Below the pieces are notes generated by a model. That model searched no databases, was not told the DNA's origin, and saw nothing but the letters and a program-made list of their open reading frames with translations. A DNA stretch of 64,000 bases from positions 60,326,179 to 60,390,178 of the forward strand of contig JAKCOZ010000003.1 of assembly GCA_022605955.1 (NCBI GenBank), read 5' to 3'. How positions within the stretch are numbered: the stretch's first letter is position 1; every line of letters begins with the position of its first letter. Of this stretch, positions 49,539-60,929 are shown piece after piece. The position numbers and the translations under genes were made by a program. This stretch comes from Rallus limicola. Lineage: Eukaryota > Chordata > Aves > Gruiformes > Rallidae.

Positions 49539-49963
49539 AGCCCAATCTGGAAAGCATCAGTGATGGTGCACCGGGAGCCGCTGGTCTCCCCCACGGCTTC
49601 GGACCTTTCCATCACTTTCCGCCCCGTTCGCCCCGGGGCGGGCACGCCCCGCACTCTTCCCCGTGCTCCCCGCAGCCCGGGGGAAGGCGGGAGGGGACCG
49701 ACGCGGGGGGGGAACGGTGTCCCCCCCTCACCCTCAGCCGCACAGCCCCCGCCAACATCTGCCCGCCGCCCCGCCTTGTCCCGCCCTGCCGTGGGGCCGC
49801 ATCTCCCGGCACATCTGGGCGGACGCGGCCCCTCCCCGTGGGCACATCTGTCGGCCGCGGGGGGCGGCCCTCCGCCGGGGCGGGAGGAGCGGCGGGTCGG
49901 CGCAGCCCCGCCGCCGGCCGGGGCGGGCAGAGCCGGCGCGGCGCGCAGGGGAGAGGCGGCCCG

Positions 49964-50064
49964 ATGAGGCGGCCGGCCGGCAGCCTGGCCCCGCTCCGGC
50001 TGCTGCTGCTCCTGACACTGGGGCACGCCTGGACCTACCGGGAGGAGCCACAGGACGGCGACAG
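49964..50064 (+). CDS. CCBE1: CCBE1 coding exon 1 (signal peptide)
   Basis: CCBE1 is a secreted extracellular-matrix protein that with ADAMTS3 promotes maturation of VEGF-C and is needed for lymphatic vessel growth. Exon 1 encodes residues 1-33 and two bases of codon 34. It has a basic start (MRRP), a leucine core ([13 protein letters not shown]) typical of a signal peptide, and then [11 protein letters not shown], which matches the start of mature CCBE1 in other vertebrates. Cleavage is expected near W23/T24. I chose ATG 49964 because it gives a signal peptide directly before this conserved stretch. Its context is weak (C at -3, A at +4), and the frame is open upstream to 49421, probably from GC bias. 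The exon ends ACAG before a GTGTGT donor, phase 2. Confidence 0.93.
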
Positions 50065-50209
50065 GTGTGTGCCCCCCTCCCGCGGACCCCCCGCGCTCCT
50101 GTTTCTCTGCGTTTCCCACCCCCCACACGACCCGCTCTCACCCCCCACCCTCTCTTCAACCCCCTTCTTTTTTCTTTTTGCTCCTTTTTCTCTTTTCTCC
50201 GCCTCGCAG
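50065..50209 (+). other. CCBE1: CCBE1 intron 1 (145 bp)
   Basis: It starts GTGTGTGCC and ends CCTCGCAG, preceded by a strong pyrimidine tract (about 50160-50200). Its length is not a multiple of three. If retained, the exon 1 frame reads on without a stop to 50548 but shifts out of the CCBE1 frame in exon 2. Confidence 0.88.
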
Positions 50210-50290
50210 GGAGGTTTGCTCCGAGAACAAAATCGCCACCACCCGGTACCCCTGCCTGAAGCCCACGGGCGAGCTCACCACCTGCTTCAG
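50210..50290 (+). CDS. CCBE1: CCBE1 coding exon 2
   Basis: This 81-bp exon completes codon 34 (Arg) and encodes [15 protein letters not shown] then [11 protein letters not shown], ending with two bases of codon 61 (expected Arg). The segment is near-identical in character to the N-terminal region of vertebrate CCBE1, with cysteines at residues 37, 49 and 59, just ahead of the calcium-binding EGF-like part. It is bounded by an AG acceptor (50208-50209) and a CAG/GTGAGC donor at 50290/50291, phase 2 on both sides. With exon 1 it gives 182 coding bases. The EGF and collagen-repeat exons lie beyond the window, so the gene is partial here only because of the window edge. Confidence 0.94.
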
Positions 50291-53200
50291 GTGAGCGCCG
50301 CGGCCGCAGCGGGAGGGCGGGCGGGGGGCGCGGGGCCGTGGGGCACACGCGTGGCCGCGGCTCGGGGCTCGCTGCCGGCGGGGAAAGACACCGCTCTGCC
50401 CCGGGGTGGGGGGGGTGTGTGTGCGGGGGACGCACGCGTGATGGTGGCAGCCGTGGGGGCCGCGGCATTGGCATCCGTTTGCCTCCCTTCTGCCCCGCAC
50501 TATCCCACCCCGGCATTTCTGCCGCCCCACGCTCTGGGGGACGGGTGACTCGCTCGCGTCCCTCCTGCTTGGGGCATCTCCTTTGGCAAGTCTCCGTGTT
50601 GCCCCACTGGAAGGTTTTGGTAGCTCGCTGCAGATGTCACCTCAATGGCATCGCAGGAGAGGGTGCGTGGGGCTTTGGTTGCCGTATCCTGGCTGTCAGT
50701 CATGGATACAGTGAGAGAGGCTTCCTCTGACCAGGATGTCTGGGAGACTGCTGGAGCTACAGCTGCATCAGTTGCAGAATATTCAGTGAGATTGACTAGA
50801 TTCCTGCCACCCGAGAGACGTTTACATTTAGGTAGATGAATCATGCCCTCAGAATGAGTAACTTCTTCAGCAATCAGCTCAGGGGGAGACTTCAGCAGAA
50901 GCATCTCAAATGAAGTAAGACCAATCCAACCATGAGTTTTCATTTTTCAGCTGTGTGTTTGAGAAACATCATCTGTTTTTCAGGAGAATTTTAAAGCTGT
51001 TTTAACGATGACAAATGTCCCAAACAGTTGACAATAGATGTGCTTTTGGAGAAATATACACAAAGTACAAGCACACACGTATCCCTTTACTGATGTCCTC
51101 TGATTAGTCCCATCCCCACAGATGAGATGCTTCATCTATGAAAGCTGCTGCTCATGAGAGGTTACTTTGTGAAGGCAACTGTGCTCTGCCTGTGTGTCTA
51201 TGGCTGCGTGTGGCAGGGAGCCACTTACGTATACCAAGAAGTACATTAAGACACACTGGTGCTTGTGAGAAGTGTTACAGAGATCTTCCATTTCTTCCCA
51301 GAGTATTTTCTGTTTGGCACAAATACCAGAGAGCTGCAGATGCACGTCCAGCAGTGTAGTGCCTTGCTCACGTGCCTGGGGCTGGTTCATGCCCTCCGGC
51401 AGCTGCAGCCACCTGGGAAGGTGTCATGCCACTGCCCAGTTCTCAGCAGCATTAGGATCCTAACAGCACCTGGGGAGGGCTGCACAGGACTGGAGACCAC
51501 CCTTTCCTGCTTCCCCTCTCCTCTCCCCATGAAGGTGAGGCAGAGCTTTTAAGGAGCTCTGTAGCACACAGCAGCACGCAGCAATGTGTGGAGAGAAGCA
51601 GTGTGCAGGTTTTGCCAGGAAGGAGAGTGCTTGGTGGAAGCAGCAGCGTTTCTCTGGTTTGGGAGTAGAGCACCGGTGTAAATGAGCTGTGCTGAGACAG
51701 TGGGGAATTACTACCAGAGAAGACAGAATAGGAGCTGCATAAAGTGGCACGTATGTGATTGTCCTTGCTAGTTACGCTGTCGTTACTGCTTGTACCAAAA
51801 CCCACCCGAGCAAAGAGGGTCTGCTTTGTGTGTAGTGGGTGAGGACTCTTCAGTCTCCATCAGCTGCTGTGAGCCACCATGCAAAGAAAGCAGGACTCTG
51901 TCTGGCTGCCAAGTCCCACTTGTACTTTCTTTCATCCTTGCTGAGGTATTTCTGACCTTTGGGCTCTGGTTGTGTCGAGCCCTCCCTCCCTCCCCAGCTC
52001 TCCCCCTGTACGATTCCAAGTGGTATTCACCATCCTGAACCAGCACAGACCATGAATGAGCATTTCCAAATCACTGCATTGCATCTTAGCTTGTTTTGTT
52101 CCGTATTTCAAATCTTTGCCCTATCTATGGCTACTTGGGCTGCCTTCCTTTAAAAAGGAAAAGATCAATTTCCATGTAATTGCATCTTTTTAAGGTCTAG
52201 CCTTTATGGTGGGCTGAGGAGGGCTCCATCCCTGACTGCAAGCTCTCTTCTGTGATGTCCATATGCACAAGAGCAGGGCAGCGTCTCTGAAACAGAGGCA
52301 CACAGCTCAGCAGAGCAGCCTCACGTGGAGGACGTACCTGTGCTGCGCTGCGCTGCTGGTCCTGCCCCTTGGACATGGGCCACCCATGGCTGCGAGCCTC
52401 AGGGGAACAGGCAGCATCCCCACTGCTCTGCTAGCAACATGTGCTTCCTGCAGGTGCATGGGATTGATGTCAGTGGAACACACTTTAAGATTCATTGATA
52501 TTTTGAGGTTGAGGCTGTTAACTAGGTGGAAACTTGCAAGCGTTGACTAAGCCTGTGGTTCCTCAAGGTGGGTTTTGTTTTGTCAGACACTCAGGTAATT
52601 TAGGATTCAGTTTCACACCTGGAATGACAGCCAACATGTAACAAAAAATTCAGCTGGCCAGAAACTCAGCTGTGGCTTTGGGTAACTTTCACCCCAGCTT
52701 TTTGAGCAGCTTGGGTTTGTTTTTTCTAATATTCATTTGTAACAAAATTTCATTTTTTATCTTCCTAGAGAGGTTTTTTTTTCACTGTAATTCATAATGA
52801 CTATATTTACATACATTGTCAGAGTTTGAAAGGATAGTTAATGTCAGCTGCTATTTACTATTAGCATACACACCTAATTTCTTTTCTAGGTCAAAGTACC
52901 TTTTGTGTGGAAATTAAACAAACTGACACAAAATTTATCTCGTCATAACATCTCAGGCATGGGGCAACATTCACCACTACTAATGATCTGCGGTGAAATT
53001 AGTTAAATAAAAAAATAATTACATTTGAAGCCAGATGTCAGAATTCCTGAGCAAAATTTGTTATCCACAGCACCAATTCTTGGCTGAAAGAAATCTCATC
53101 CTTTTATTCCTCCTTCTGGAATTTTTCATGAAAATCGGCACACTTGCAGAGCACTTCAATAAAAAGAGCATCTTTTCATCGCAAAAAAAATATTTCTTGA

Positions 53201-56200
53201 ACAAAATTTTTAAACCAGATTTGCTCATGAATAAAGATGAGCCAAAAGGAGGGCCAAGCCAAAAGTGGGGCCAAGCGCTGAGAATATATTGGCACTTTTC
53301 CCTGTGGTCATAGCAACCTTGTACATAATTAGATGTATTTTCGCTTTTTGAATGTGTGCAGTCTGGCCCTTGGCTTAGTTTGATTTGTATTTTTTTAGAT
53401 GTTCTCTGTATTTATTTTCATAAGAGGAACGGATGCAACAAGCAGTGGGAGCTTGTACGGTATCTCAGTGCAAATATCACTTAAACTCGTGTATGTAACT
53501 GCACAAAGGTACTAATGGCCCCATCGTGTAGGTGCAGAGAGTAAGGTCTGCAGGTTTGCTGATTGTGTAGATTTCTGATTGAAAGAGCAGTAAGACCTTG
53601 TATGCCTATTGTGTGCAAAATTCATCAAATTTGATGAAATTTGGGCAGCAAGAGAATACGAGGCCCCAGGCAACATTACTGCCTGCTCCAGCTATATGAC
53701 TGTGGTGTTAACTTTGTTTCAAACTTCTAAATAATTTGTTGGCATGTTAATCTATGTGAATGTTGCTGCAGTTTGCTTCAGCCCTCCTGTGTGTTATCTC
53801 CTGCATGTGGTAAGTTGGCACATCTCAGCAGCAGCCTGTTTCATCACAGTCCTTTATTCGTTTTCATTTCCAACTGTGCTACTGTGCGTGATTTCTGTGG
53901 TCCAGAAGGAAAAGTGGTATCTGGAATAAGCATGATTTATCCTGATTCTGTGGCTGTAAGGAGACAGCAGAGGTTGTGACACTTCCAAGTTCAGGAGGCT
54001 GATCATCTATTCTGGTAGAATTTATGAACTGAAGTTGCTGCTCATTTAAAAAACAGCAAAACTCGATCACTTAATTAAGTGTTGTGAATCAGGAGAGCTA
54101 AATATTGTATTCAGTTAGAATTCAGCGAGTGTAGTGAAAATTATTCAGAAAGGCAATACAGAAGCTTAACAGAAAATTCTGCTAGTGGAAGCTGTTTGCC
54201 CGTCAGCAGAAGCAGAAAGATTTAAGCATGAAACAGATGGGAATCTGTTTAAGCATGAAACTGATTGTATCCCCTGAGTGTACAAATCTCCCTCTCTACT
54301 AGACACTTAAGCATTGCTGTAAATTGACTTGAAAGAAATAGTTTTGCTCCTTTCAAGAAACTTTTTGTTAAAAACAAAGGGAAAACCTGCATGTGCAGGG
54401 ATGAAATCAGACAGAAGAAAAATTGAAGCTGGATCCGTGCAGCCTGGAAGAATGCTTCTGCCACTGCCTTTGGGGGCAAAGGGTAGTGTTGTGTTCTTTT
54501 ATTAAGATGAAACTACTAGATTTGTTCCCACTCAACTTGCAAATAAAATTGATGAACTGGCAAATCTAATCTTTTAAACAAATAGACTATTGCCCTTGTG
54601 AGAGAAATTACCAACCTTCCTCTGAGATCATAGTGAGCACTCTTTATTACCTGCGGTTTTTTGCTGAAAAAGAAGTGTGCAAGTTCCTCAAGGAGCATAT
54701 TGTACCCTAATTCTGCATGTATAGTGACAGAGGCTGCTCCCTCCTCCTGCAGGGAGTAGGAGGTTTAGAGTAAGAGTGCTTGGCAAAATAATCCTAGCTA
54801 ATGATGGGAAAGTCTTTGTAAAGGTAAGGCAAATCTTCATGTGTTATTTCTGCAAATAAGCCTTATGTTGTGGGACTTACATCTTGGTTTAGAACTTAAT
54901 CAGTAACTTTTTGGTAGTGTTTCTCAAGCAAACATTTCAGCGTTGGTTGTCAGTTACTCCATCTGATAATTATCAGCTACAAGTATTTTACAGAGGCACT
55001 CCCTACATTTCAGGTTTTAAATTTTGCTATGAAAGATGGATCTACGCTCTGTAGCAAAAAGACAAGCCAAATGCATTGCAGAAGAGAACGCGTGTGTACT
55101 TGCAGCCTACTTAGTTCTGATGCTAACCAGAGATCACACGCCTCAAAAAGCATTTCTTTTTACTCTCTCAAGCACTGATACTGCTGGTGGAGCCTACTCT
55201 TTTTATAGACTGTATCATTTTGCACATTCTTAAAAGATAAAAGTAACTGCAAGTAAGTTGGATTGTAGCTGTTTCACAAAGAGCAGCACTTTCACTAATA
55301 CGCCCTTGGGGACCACATGCAATTCCTGGTTCCCAGATACTTGACGAGCATGTTGCAGAGCTTTCCAACAAGAAGAAAAAAAAACCCAACCAAAAAACTG
55401 TACACGGTTTTGAAGCTTTCAGCTGGAGTATGAAAATATGACATTTTGTCAAAAGTCTTCTGATTTTTCTTCTTAGAGATTTCATTTTAATTGTTGCTGT
55501 TTTGTTTCCTCTCTGAAGTTTTGCTGACCATTTCAGTTTTAATGGAATTGCAAGAGCCCACAATTCATATACTGTAACAGTAAAAACAAGAAGTTTATCT
55601 GATTAGAGCAAAGTACTGCTTAATCTCCAGTTGTCTTGCAGGGAAATGCAATCCATGGTGGAATTCTGTTGAAAATTTAAGAGAGGATATGATTTCAAAT
55701 TTTGTTTTGGTTTTAGAAAACTAAATATACACAACAGCTGTAATTCCCTGCCTGCCAAATGAGTTCCTTTATGTTTCAATAAACTAACAGTTCTTCTTTT
55801 GCACGTAGTTCAGTGGTGAAGTGCCACAAGCTGCTAACTCTGTGCATCAGCCAGGGTAGAACCAGCAGCTGAAACATGTGCATGTAGATCATGAGCGTTA
55901 CTGAAAAGAGCTGCAGGGATGCTACTTGGTGATCAGATTGAAAATGAGGAGTGTCCAAGTTTATTAATTTACTCATCCCAAGCATAAACCTGCAATACGT
56001 AGTGCTGGGCCTTTTGAACTCTGTATCAAACCATCATCCTGAAAGCAATGTATTCAGCAGCCCTGTGATGCAGCACGTCTGTTGAAGAAGGAGTGCTGCT
56101 CCCCAAGTCACACCAGCACTAATTCTACTAATGCATTCACCACCGCTGTGGTGGGGAAGAGATGAACATGAGCATTCTCCCAGTTTTTGTTATCTATATG

Positions 56201-59200
56201 CCACAGTAATGCTAAGACATTTTTCTGACTCTCCTAGGATTTTTTTTCTCACTGTTGCTTTAAAAGTAGCACTTTAAAGCATTGTGGCTCCGAATGCAGT
56301 CAGTCCTTAGTTGGATTGGATTTCCTTTGCTGTGATTGCCAAAGGAACACACTGCTCTAAGTTGCTGTGACATGTTGTGAATACCTGCTGGTTAAGAGTA
56401 ACACCAGTGCCACATCTGTAGGTTTCCAGGCAGCATCTGGGTCACCATGATTTCACTGTCTCAGGTCCTAAGGCCAAGAATCCTGATTCTTGCTGGATTT
56501 TGGTGAGGTTAGGGTAGGGACACTCAGCTGATGTGGTTGCTTCTGGCTGGAGTAAAGCCTCTTGCAGCAAAACACAATGCTGCTCTGAATTTACTGTGCA
56601 CAGACTCCTCTGTGCAGCCAGTTCCCTCCGAAACGAACCAATAAAATTAATGATCTTTCAGACTACTGCACAATGAATGTGAGCGATGCACTGAGGTAGG
56701 ACGTGCTACAATTAAAGGATGACGTCTGGCAAATGGTAGTTCATCTAGCCCAGAAGTTTTTAATGTTCACATCAAAGCGGTTTGGAGAATTTTAAAACTG
56801 GCAAGCCCAGAGCTTTATGATAAGTGCCCTCCTTGGTGGTTTGATGAATAATGAAATCCAGGTGCATTGCATTATGGTTTTCATCTACAGAATATAGGGT
56901 TAAATATGAACTGACTTTCCTGGGCATGTCATCTAGCACAGAGACTCCAGACAAACAAAATAGTAGCCCCAGGGTGTCCTGTGGCTGATACAAAATATGT
57001 AATAAAAATAGGCCACCAAAGGGAATATGACTTCTGTAATTATCCTAAGTATTGTATATGCTCCCTAAGGTCAGGCTGCTTTGTCCTTAAAAAAGTGATT
57101 GCAGTCTGTCTTGCTAACAGCAGGCTGTTATTAATACTTGTGTTACTGCTCCCATTGTGACAGAAACCCGTTGAGCTGGGTCGTTCTGTACCGATTGTAG
57201 TCAAAATAGACAGGGCAGAGAAGGGAGGAATGGAAGGATAAAGGTACAGAGCAGCAAGGAGCAGATAGAAAGATAAACCCAAACAAACAGTGGCATGGAG
57301 CAGGCAGGGAAAAAAAATAAGAAAGATATAAAAAGATAAAAATGCCATCTTGCTGGTGGTTCATGTGACAGATAAGTGTGTGAAGGTAGGGAGGTAATCG
57401 CTCCCCAAAGAAGTATAATTTAAAAGCTGCCAGGCACCTATTTAAGGACAACACAGAAACAAAAACAGGAGACAAAACCAAGAAAACCACACATGCACAC
57501 ACCCTGGGGAGGATGCCTGTTCTTCCAGCTAGACTTGGAACAAAGCTGTAGGAGCTACTGTATCTTCCCTTGACAGCGTCTCCCCTTGTGTCCTTCCTTA
57601 GTTTGGAAAACCTCTCTCCCTCTCTATTAGGTCCAGGTCCATATGAGGGCAGGAGGAGCAACTTACAGACACATACTACAGTGGCCTGTTTAGTCTTCAT
57701 GCCCTTGGCATTGCCTTCACTCATTGTCAGAGAACAGAATTAAGTGGGGAGTAGTTCAACACGAAATATTTAAACTACACTTGGAAAAATAGATGAAGCT
57801 TGCTAGACATCCCAGATAATACAGGATTGCCCATATGATGCTGTACAAAGAGTGTGAGGGCAACAGGTTCTCTGAGGCTTTTCCTGTGATTGCCTATTTT
57901 TATGTCACTGCATGTTTGGAAGAGCAGTTACTTCGTCTGTGTAACAAGGTCATACAAAGCAAGGTCCCTGGTGCTGCACGTACCGCTGACTGACAGGTGC
58001 ATAGAGAATCTTCACCTGGGATATGCCACACTTCAGATTGTGCTCACACTTGTGCAGTGTTGGCTGTTTGGGACATGTGTGACTTCGAGGGGTGGTTGAG
58101 ACTGTGCTGTACTCTCAAAACCTTGAGTATGAGCTTTTGGTTTTACTCCTACAATTGTGTCTCCACCCCGTTACATGACTTTTCTCAATGTGAAGGTTGT
58201 TGTTGAGTTTTCAATATCACTGTCACTTCAGCTGGAGCTGCTGGGGGTAGCAGTGGGGGTAGCAGTGAGCTTACCTTGTGCTCAGTCACTCACAGGGAGG
58301 ATATGGGCTTTGGAGCCCTCCCTTTGTGCACCTTATGTCTCCTACAGACATACATGGGTCTCTCCAGGGTTCCTTACTTTAACACTCTTCTTTACTAAGA
58401 GGCTGAGGCTTGTGCCTACCATCCAAATAAGCAGAACTGACATTTGATTTACAGTGAAAAAAGCTTTCGTCAGATTCTGCTGAGTTTTTTTTTTCTCTGT
58501 GTATTGCCCATTTTCTGTTTGCTTGGTTTCAGTTTTCAAACTAATGGTGGCTTCTTCTGTAAACAAACAGTAGCAAATGTCACTCTACTGCTTTCTGTTC
58601 CTTCTGTGGTGTTCCAATTCTAAGCAGAAACAATGGAGAGCAGAATCCATACAGTGCTGACTCGGTTACTTCTTGGCCTAGGAAAAGAAAGCGATTTGTG
58701 TGCATCTCCTTGAGGGTAGCTCTGTTTAACCGTTGAAAACAATTTCAGTGGCAGGCAGTAATCTCAGAGCTTAGTTGTGCTTGGAAAATACTTCTCACTT
58801 AAAGAGTGTTTTCCATCATGTTGTTGATTTCATTGTTGATCCCAGTTCAAAAAAATGAAGTATGAGACTGTAAAGCATTTAGCAGACATCTAGCTATTAA
58901 AAACATGCACTTCTGAGTTTTTTATTAAATTTAAGTTCCAACCACATCCATTTTAATTGAAGATCTGTGCTGGAATTTAAATAAGGTGAAACACACAGAG
59001 GTTATATTCACTATATTAGTATTACCAGCCATTCAGTAGTAAATAAACATCAAACAGAATTTTTGTCCTTCCATTTCAGATGAGCTGGGAGCCAATGTGG
59101 TGCCTACACAAAGTGAGAGAGAGGGAAAATCAAAGCTATCATCTACGTTTTTAAATTGATTGGTCTTGGAGAATGAATAGGCTTATTATAAGCCAAAGGC

Positions 59201-60804
59201 AAATTACACTAGAGAGAGAGAGTTTGGACAAATATAGGACAATATTCCTCTGGGCAAGCAAGTGTGTGACAAACAATAGTCTTTCTATGGAGAAATCAGT
59301 GGTGCATAGCTTCCGATGTAAAACAGCAGCGTTCATGTGGGCTTCACAGCCTCGTTACCCTCCCTCAAGGGGGAAAAGATGACCCTCTATTTCTTCGCCA
59401 CAAGCCCAAGAAGGGAGATGGTACAGTCTGCAAAATGGCTGAAAGAAATTGCGAAGTATTATGGTAATATTTTATGAGTAATGTGTAAATGCTGACAATT
59501 TAGAGATTTATGAAAACGTACCCAAAGGAAAAAAGGATGCTTAGAAATCTTTTTCTAAGAGAGAGCAAACAACTTTATCGGATACACTATTTCATTGTAA
59601 ATAACTTAACTGCTCAGAGCTCTGATTTCTCCATGGAATGTTAATATCTCCATGGTCGTGTTCAACACATTTAATGTATGCTGTAAATCTGACATCTTGC
59701 CTATTCAACCAGATTTTATTACCATACTCAATTTTAATTATAGAGTTTATTATCATAGCTGTACCAAAAAAATAGTGTTGTTTCCTAAACATTGCTCTCT
59801 GGAATTCTGACAAACCCCCTAGTTTAGAGATTATTGCCTTTGAGAGTTGAAATGAGTTATAATTCAAACAAAAATAGCCAAAGGGAAAATTATTTAATCT
59901 TTATAATAATATCTGTGGGTAGAGAAAAAAATTAGTAGAAACGGGGTTGAGGGTCTTTGGTAGATCTCAGTGGTTGAGAAGCAGGGAATGATAGAGAGAC
60001 TTAAGGGATAAAGGTCACTATGTCTACTGTTTGGTGAATTATCCTCCTGGGGATGTATGATTTTAACTGCAGCCTCCTAAGCCTGCAAGGAGCAGTGGCA
60101 GACAGGCATGCTGGCAGTATGGGATGACCTCTGCCCACTGCTTGGAAATCAGCGGCGTGATGAACCCAACTGTGGTTGGGCTGTTGGTCTGCACAATGGC
60201 TCAGACAGTCTACAGGCATGTCTAGGGTTTTTCTGTTTGCTTTATTTTTCCTGAAGAAAGTGTATATCCTATTCCCTGGAACCTGCAAATGCATATTCAG
60301 AGAACAGTTGGGGAAACTGCTTTAAATTTCAAAACTGAGAGATGAGCAGCCTGTAGAAAATGGGTTATCTTCTTTTCTTTTATTTTCTTTCATTTCTTTT
60401 TTTCTTTCTGTCTCTCTGTTTCTAGATTTTCATGGAACAAATATAATTTTGAGCTTTTTTAATATTAAAATAAAAAAATACAGAATGTAATGTGATTAAA
60501 AATTGAAATTGTGTGATACAATTATATTTTACCTTGTCTTGCTTGCAACCTTCTTGTCTAATAGTCAATCAAACAATATTAAAAGTGTTACTTCTGAGCA
60601 TGTTTCCCTGTCCTTTTCAGTTCCCCACTTTTCTTCCTTTCTGACAAAACCCACTAAACAAGGGATGAGGGAAGAAAAAAGGGGACAGCTTGAAACTTCC
60701 CAGTTTGCAGACTTTTTTGTTAAGAGTCTGCTTTAGGAGTTCAGGCTCAGTCTGCTCTCTCTGTACAGAGTCAATGGGGAGAAAGACAAAGAGTTACCCT
60801 GTAG
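50291..60804 (+). other. CCBE1: CCBE1 intron 2, proximal 10.5 kb
   Basis: It starts with a consensus donor GTGAGC and shows no acceptor followed by the expected exon 3 peptide (KKCCKG-type). The first 300 bp is still CpG-island sequence; the rest is AT-rich. A 193-codon minus-strand frame (57143-57724) has no recognisable domain. Minor features are a 12-bp tandem repeat (58244-58267), an (AG)6 run (59211-59222) and a pyrimidine-rich patch (about 60371-60425). No CR1 was recognised in this part. Confidence 0.75.
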
Positions 60805-60929
60805 GCCAAGGTTCTCTTAGTTTTAAAAATTCTTGAAGAGAAATGAAAATTTCATTGTGATAGAACCTCAGTGAAGAGCTTCAGCCACCAAAGTTTTCAG
60901 AAAGACAAGACGTGTGTTCCCAGCATCTC
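60805..60929 (-). repeat. Sequence beyond CR1 tail, shared with 4373-4496
   Basis: Reading the minus strand, this is the sequence just 3' of the CR1 tail (GATGCTGGGAACACACG...). It matches 4373-4496 with 94 of 98 identities in the core. The four differences are all substitutions. It lies inside CCBE1 intron 2, antisense to the gene. Confidence 0.75.

Larger units (their letters stand above)
49570..50570 (+). promoter_or_regulatory. CCBE1: CpG island promoter of CCBE1
   Basis: G+C content and CpG density rise sharply here compared with the AT-rich surroundings, and the island spans the start codon, both exons and the first part of intron 2. GC-box (SP/KLF-type) sequences GGGGCGGG occur at 49635, 49877 and 49920, the last about 45 bp before the ATG. 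I see no TATA box close to the ATG, which fits a CpG-island promoter with dispersed starts. The transcription start cannot be placed from sequence. Long frames on the minus strand in this region are GC-composition artefacts. Confidence 0.75.

Noticed and set aside
49412..50516. Long minus-strand open frames (238 and 260 codons) in the CCBE1 CpG island
   Set aside because: They overlap each other in different frames, are rich in Pro, Arg, Gly and Ala, and sit in GC-rich DNA where stops are rare. They have no domain, and the plus strand carries a confident gene.
57143..57724. 193-codon minus-strand frame in CCBE1 intron 2
   Set aside because: No recognisable domain and low-complexity hydrophobic stretches. 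A frame of this length is not surprising in 64 kb read in six frames, so there is no independent support.
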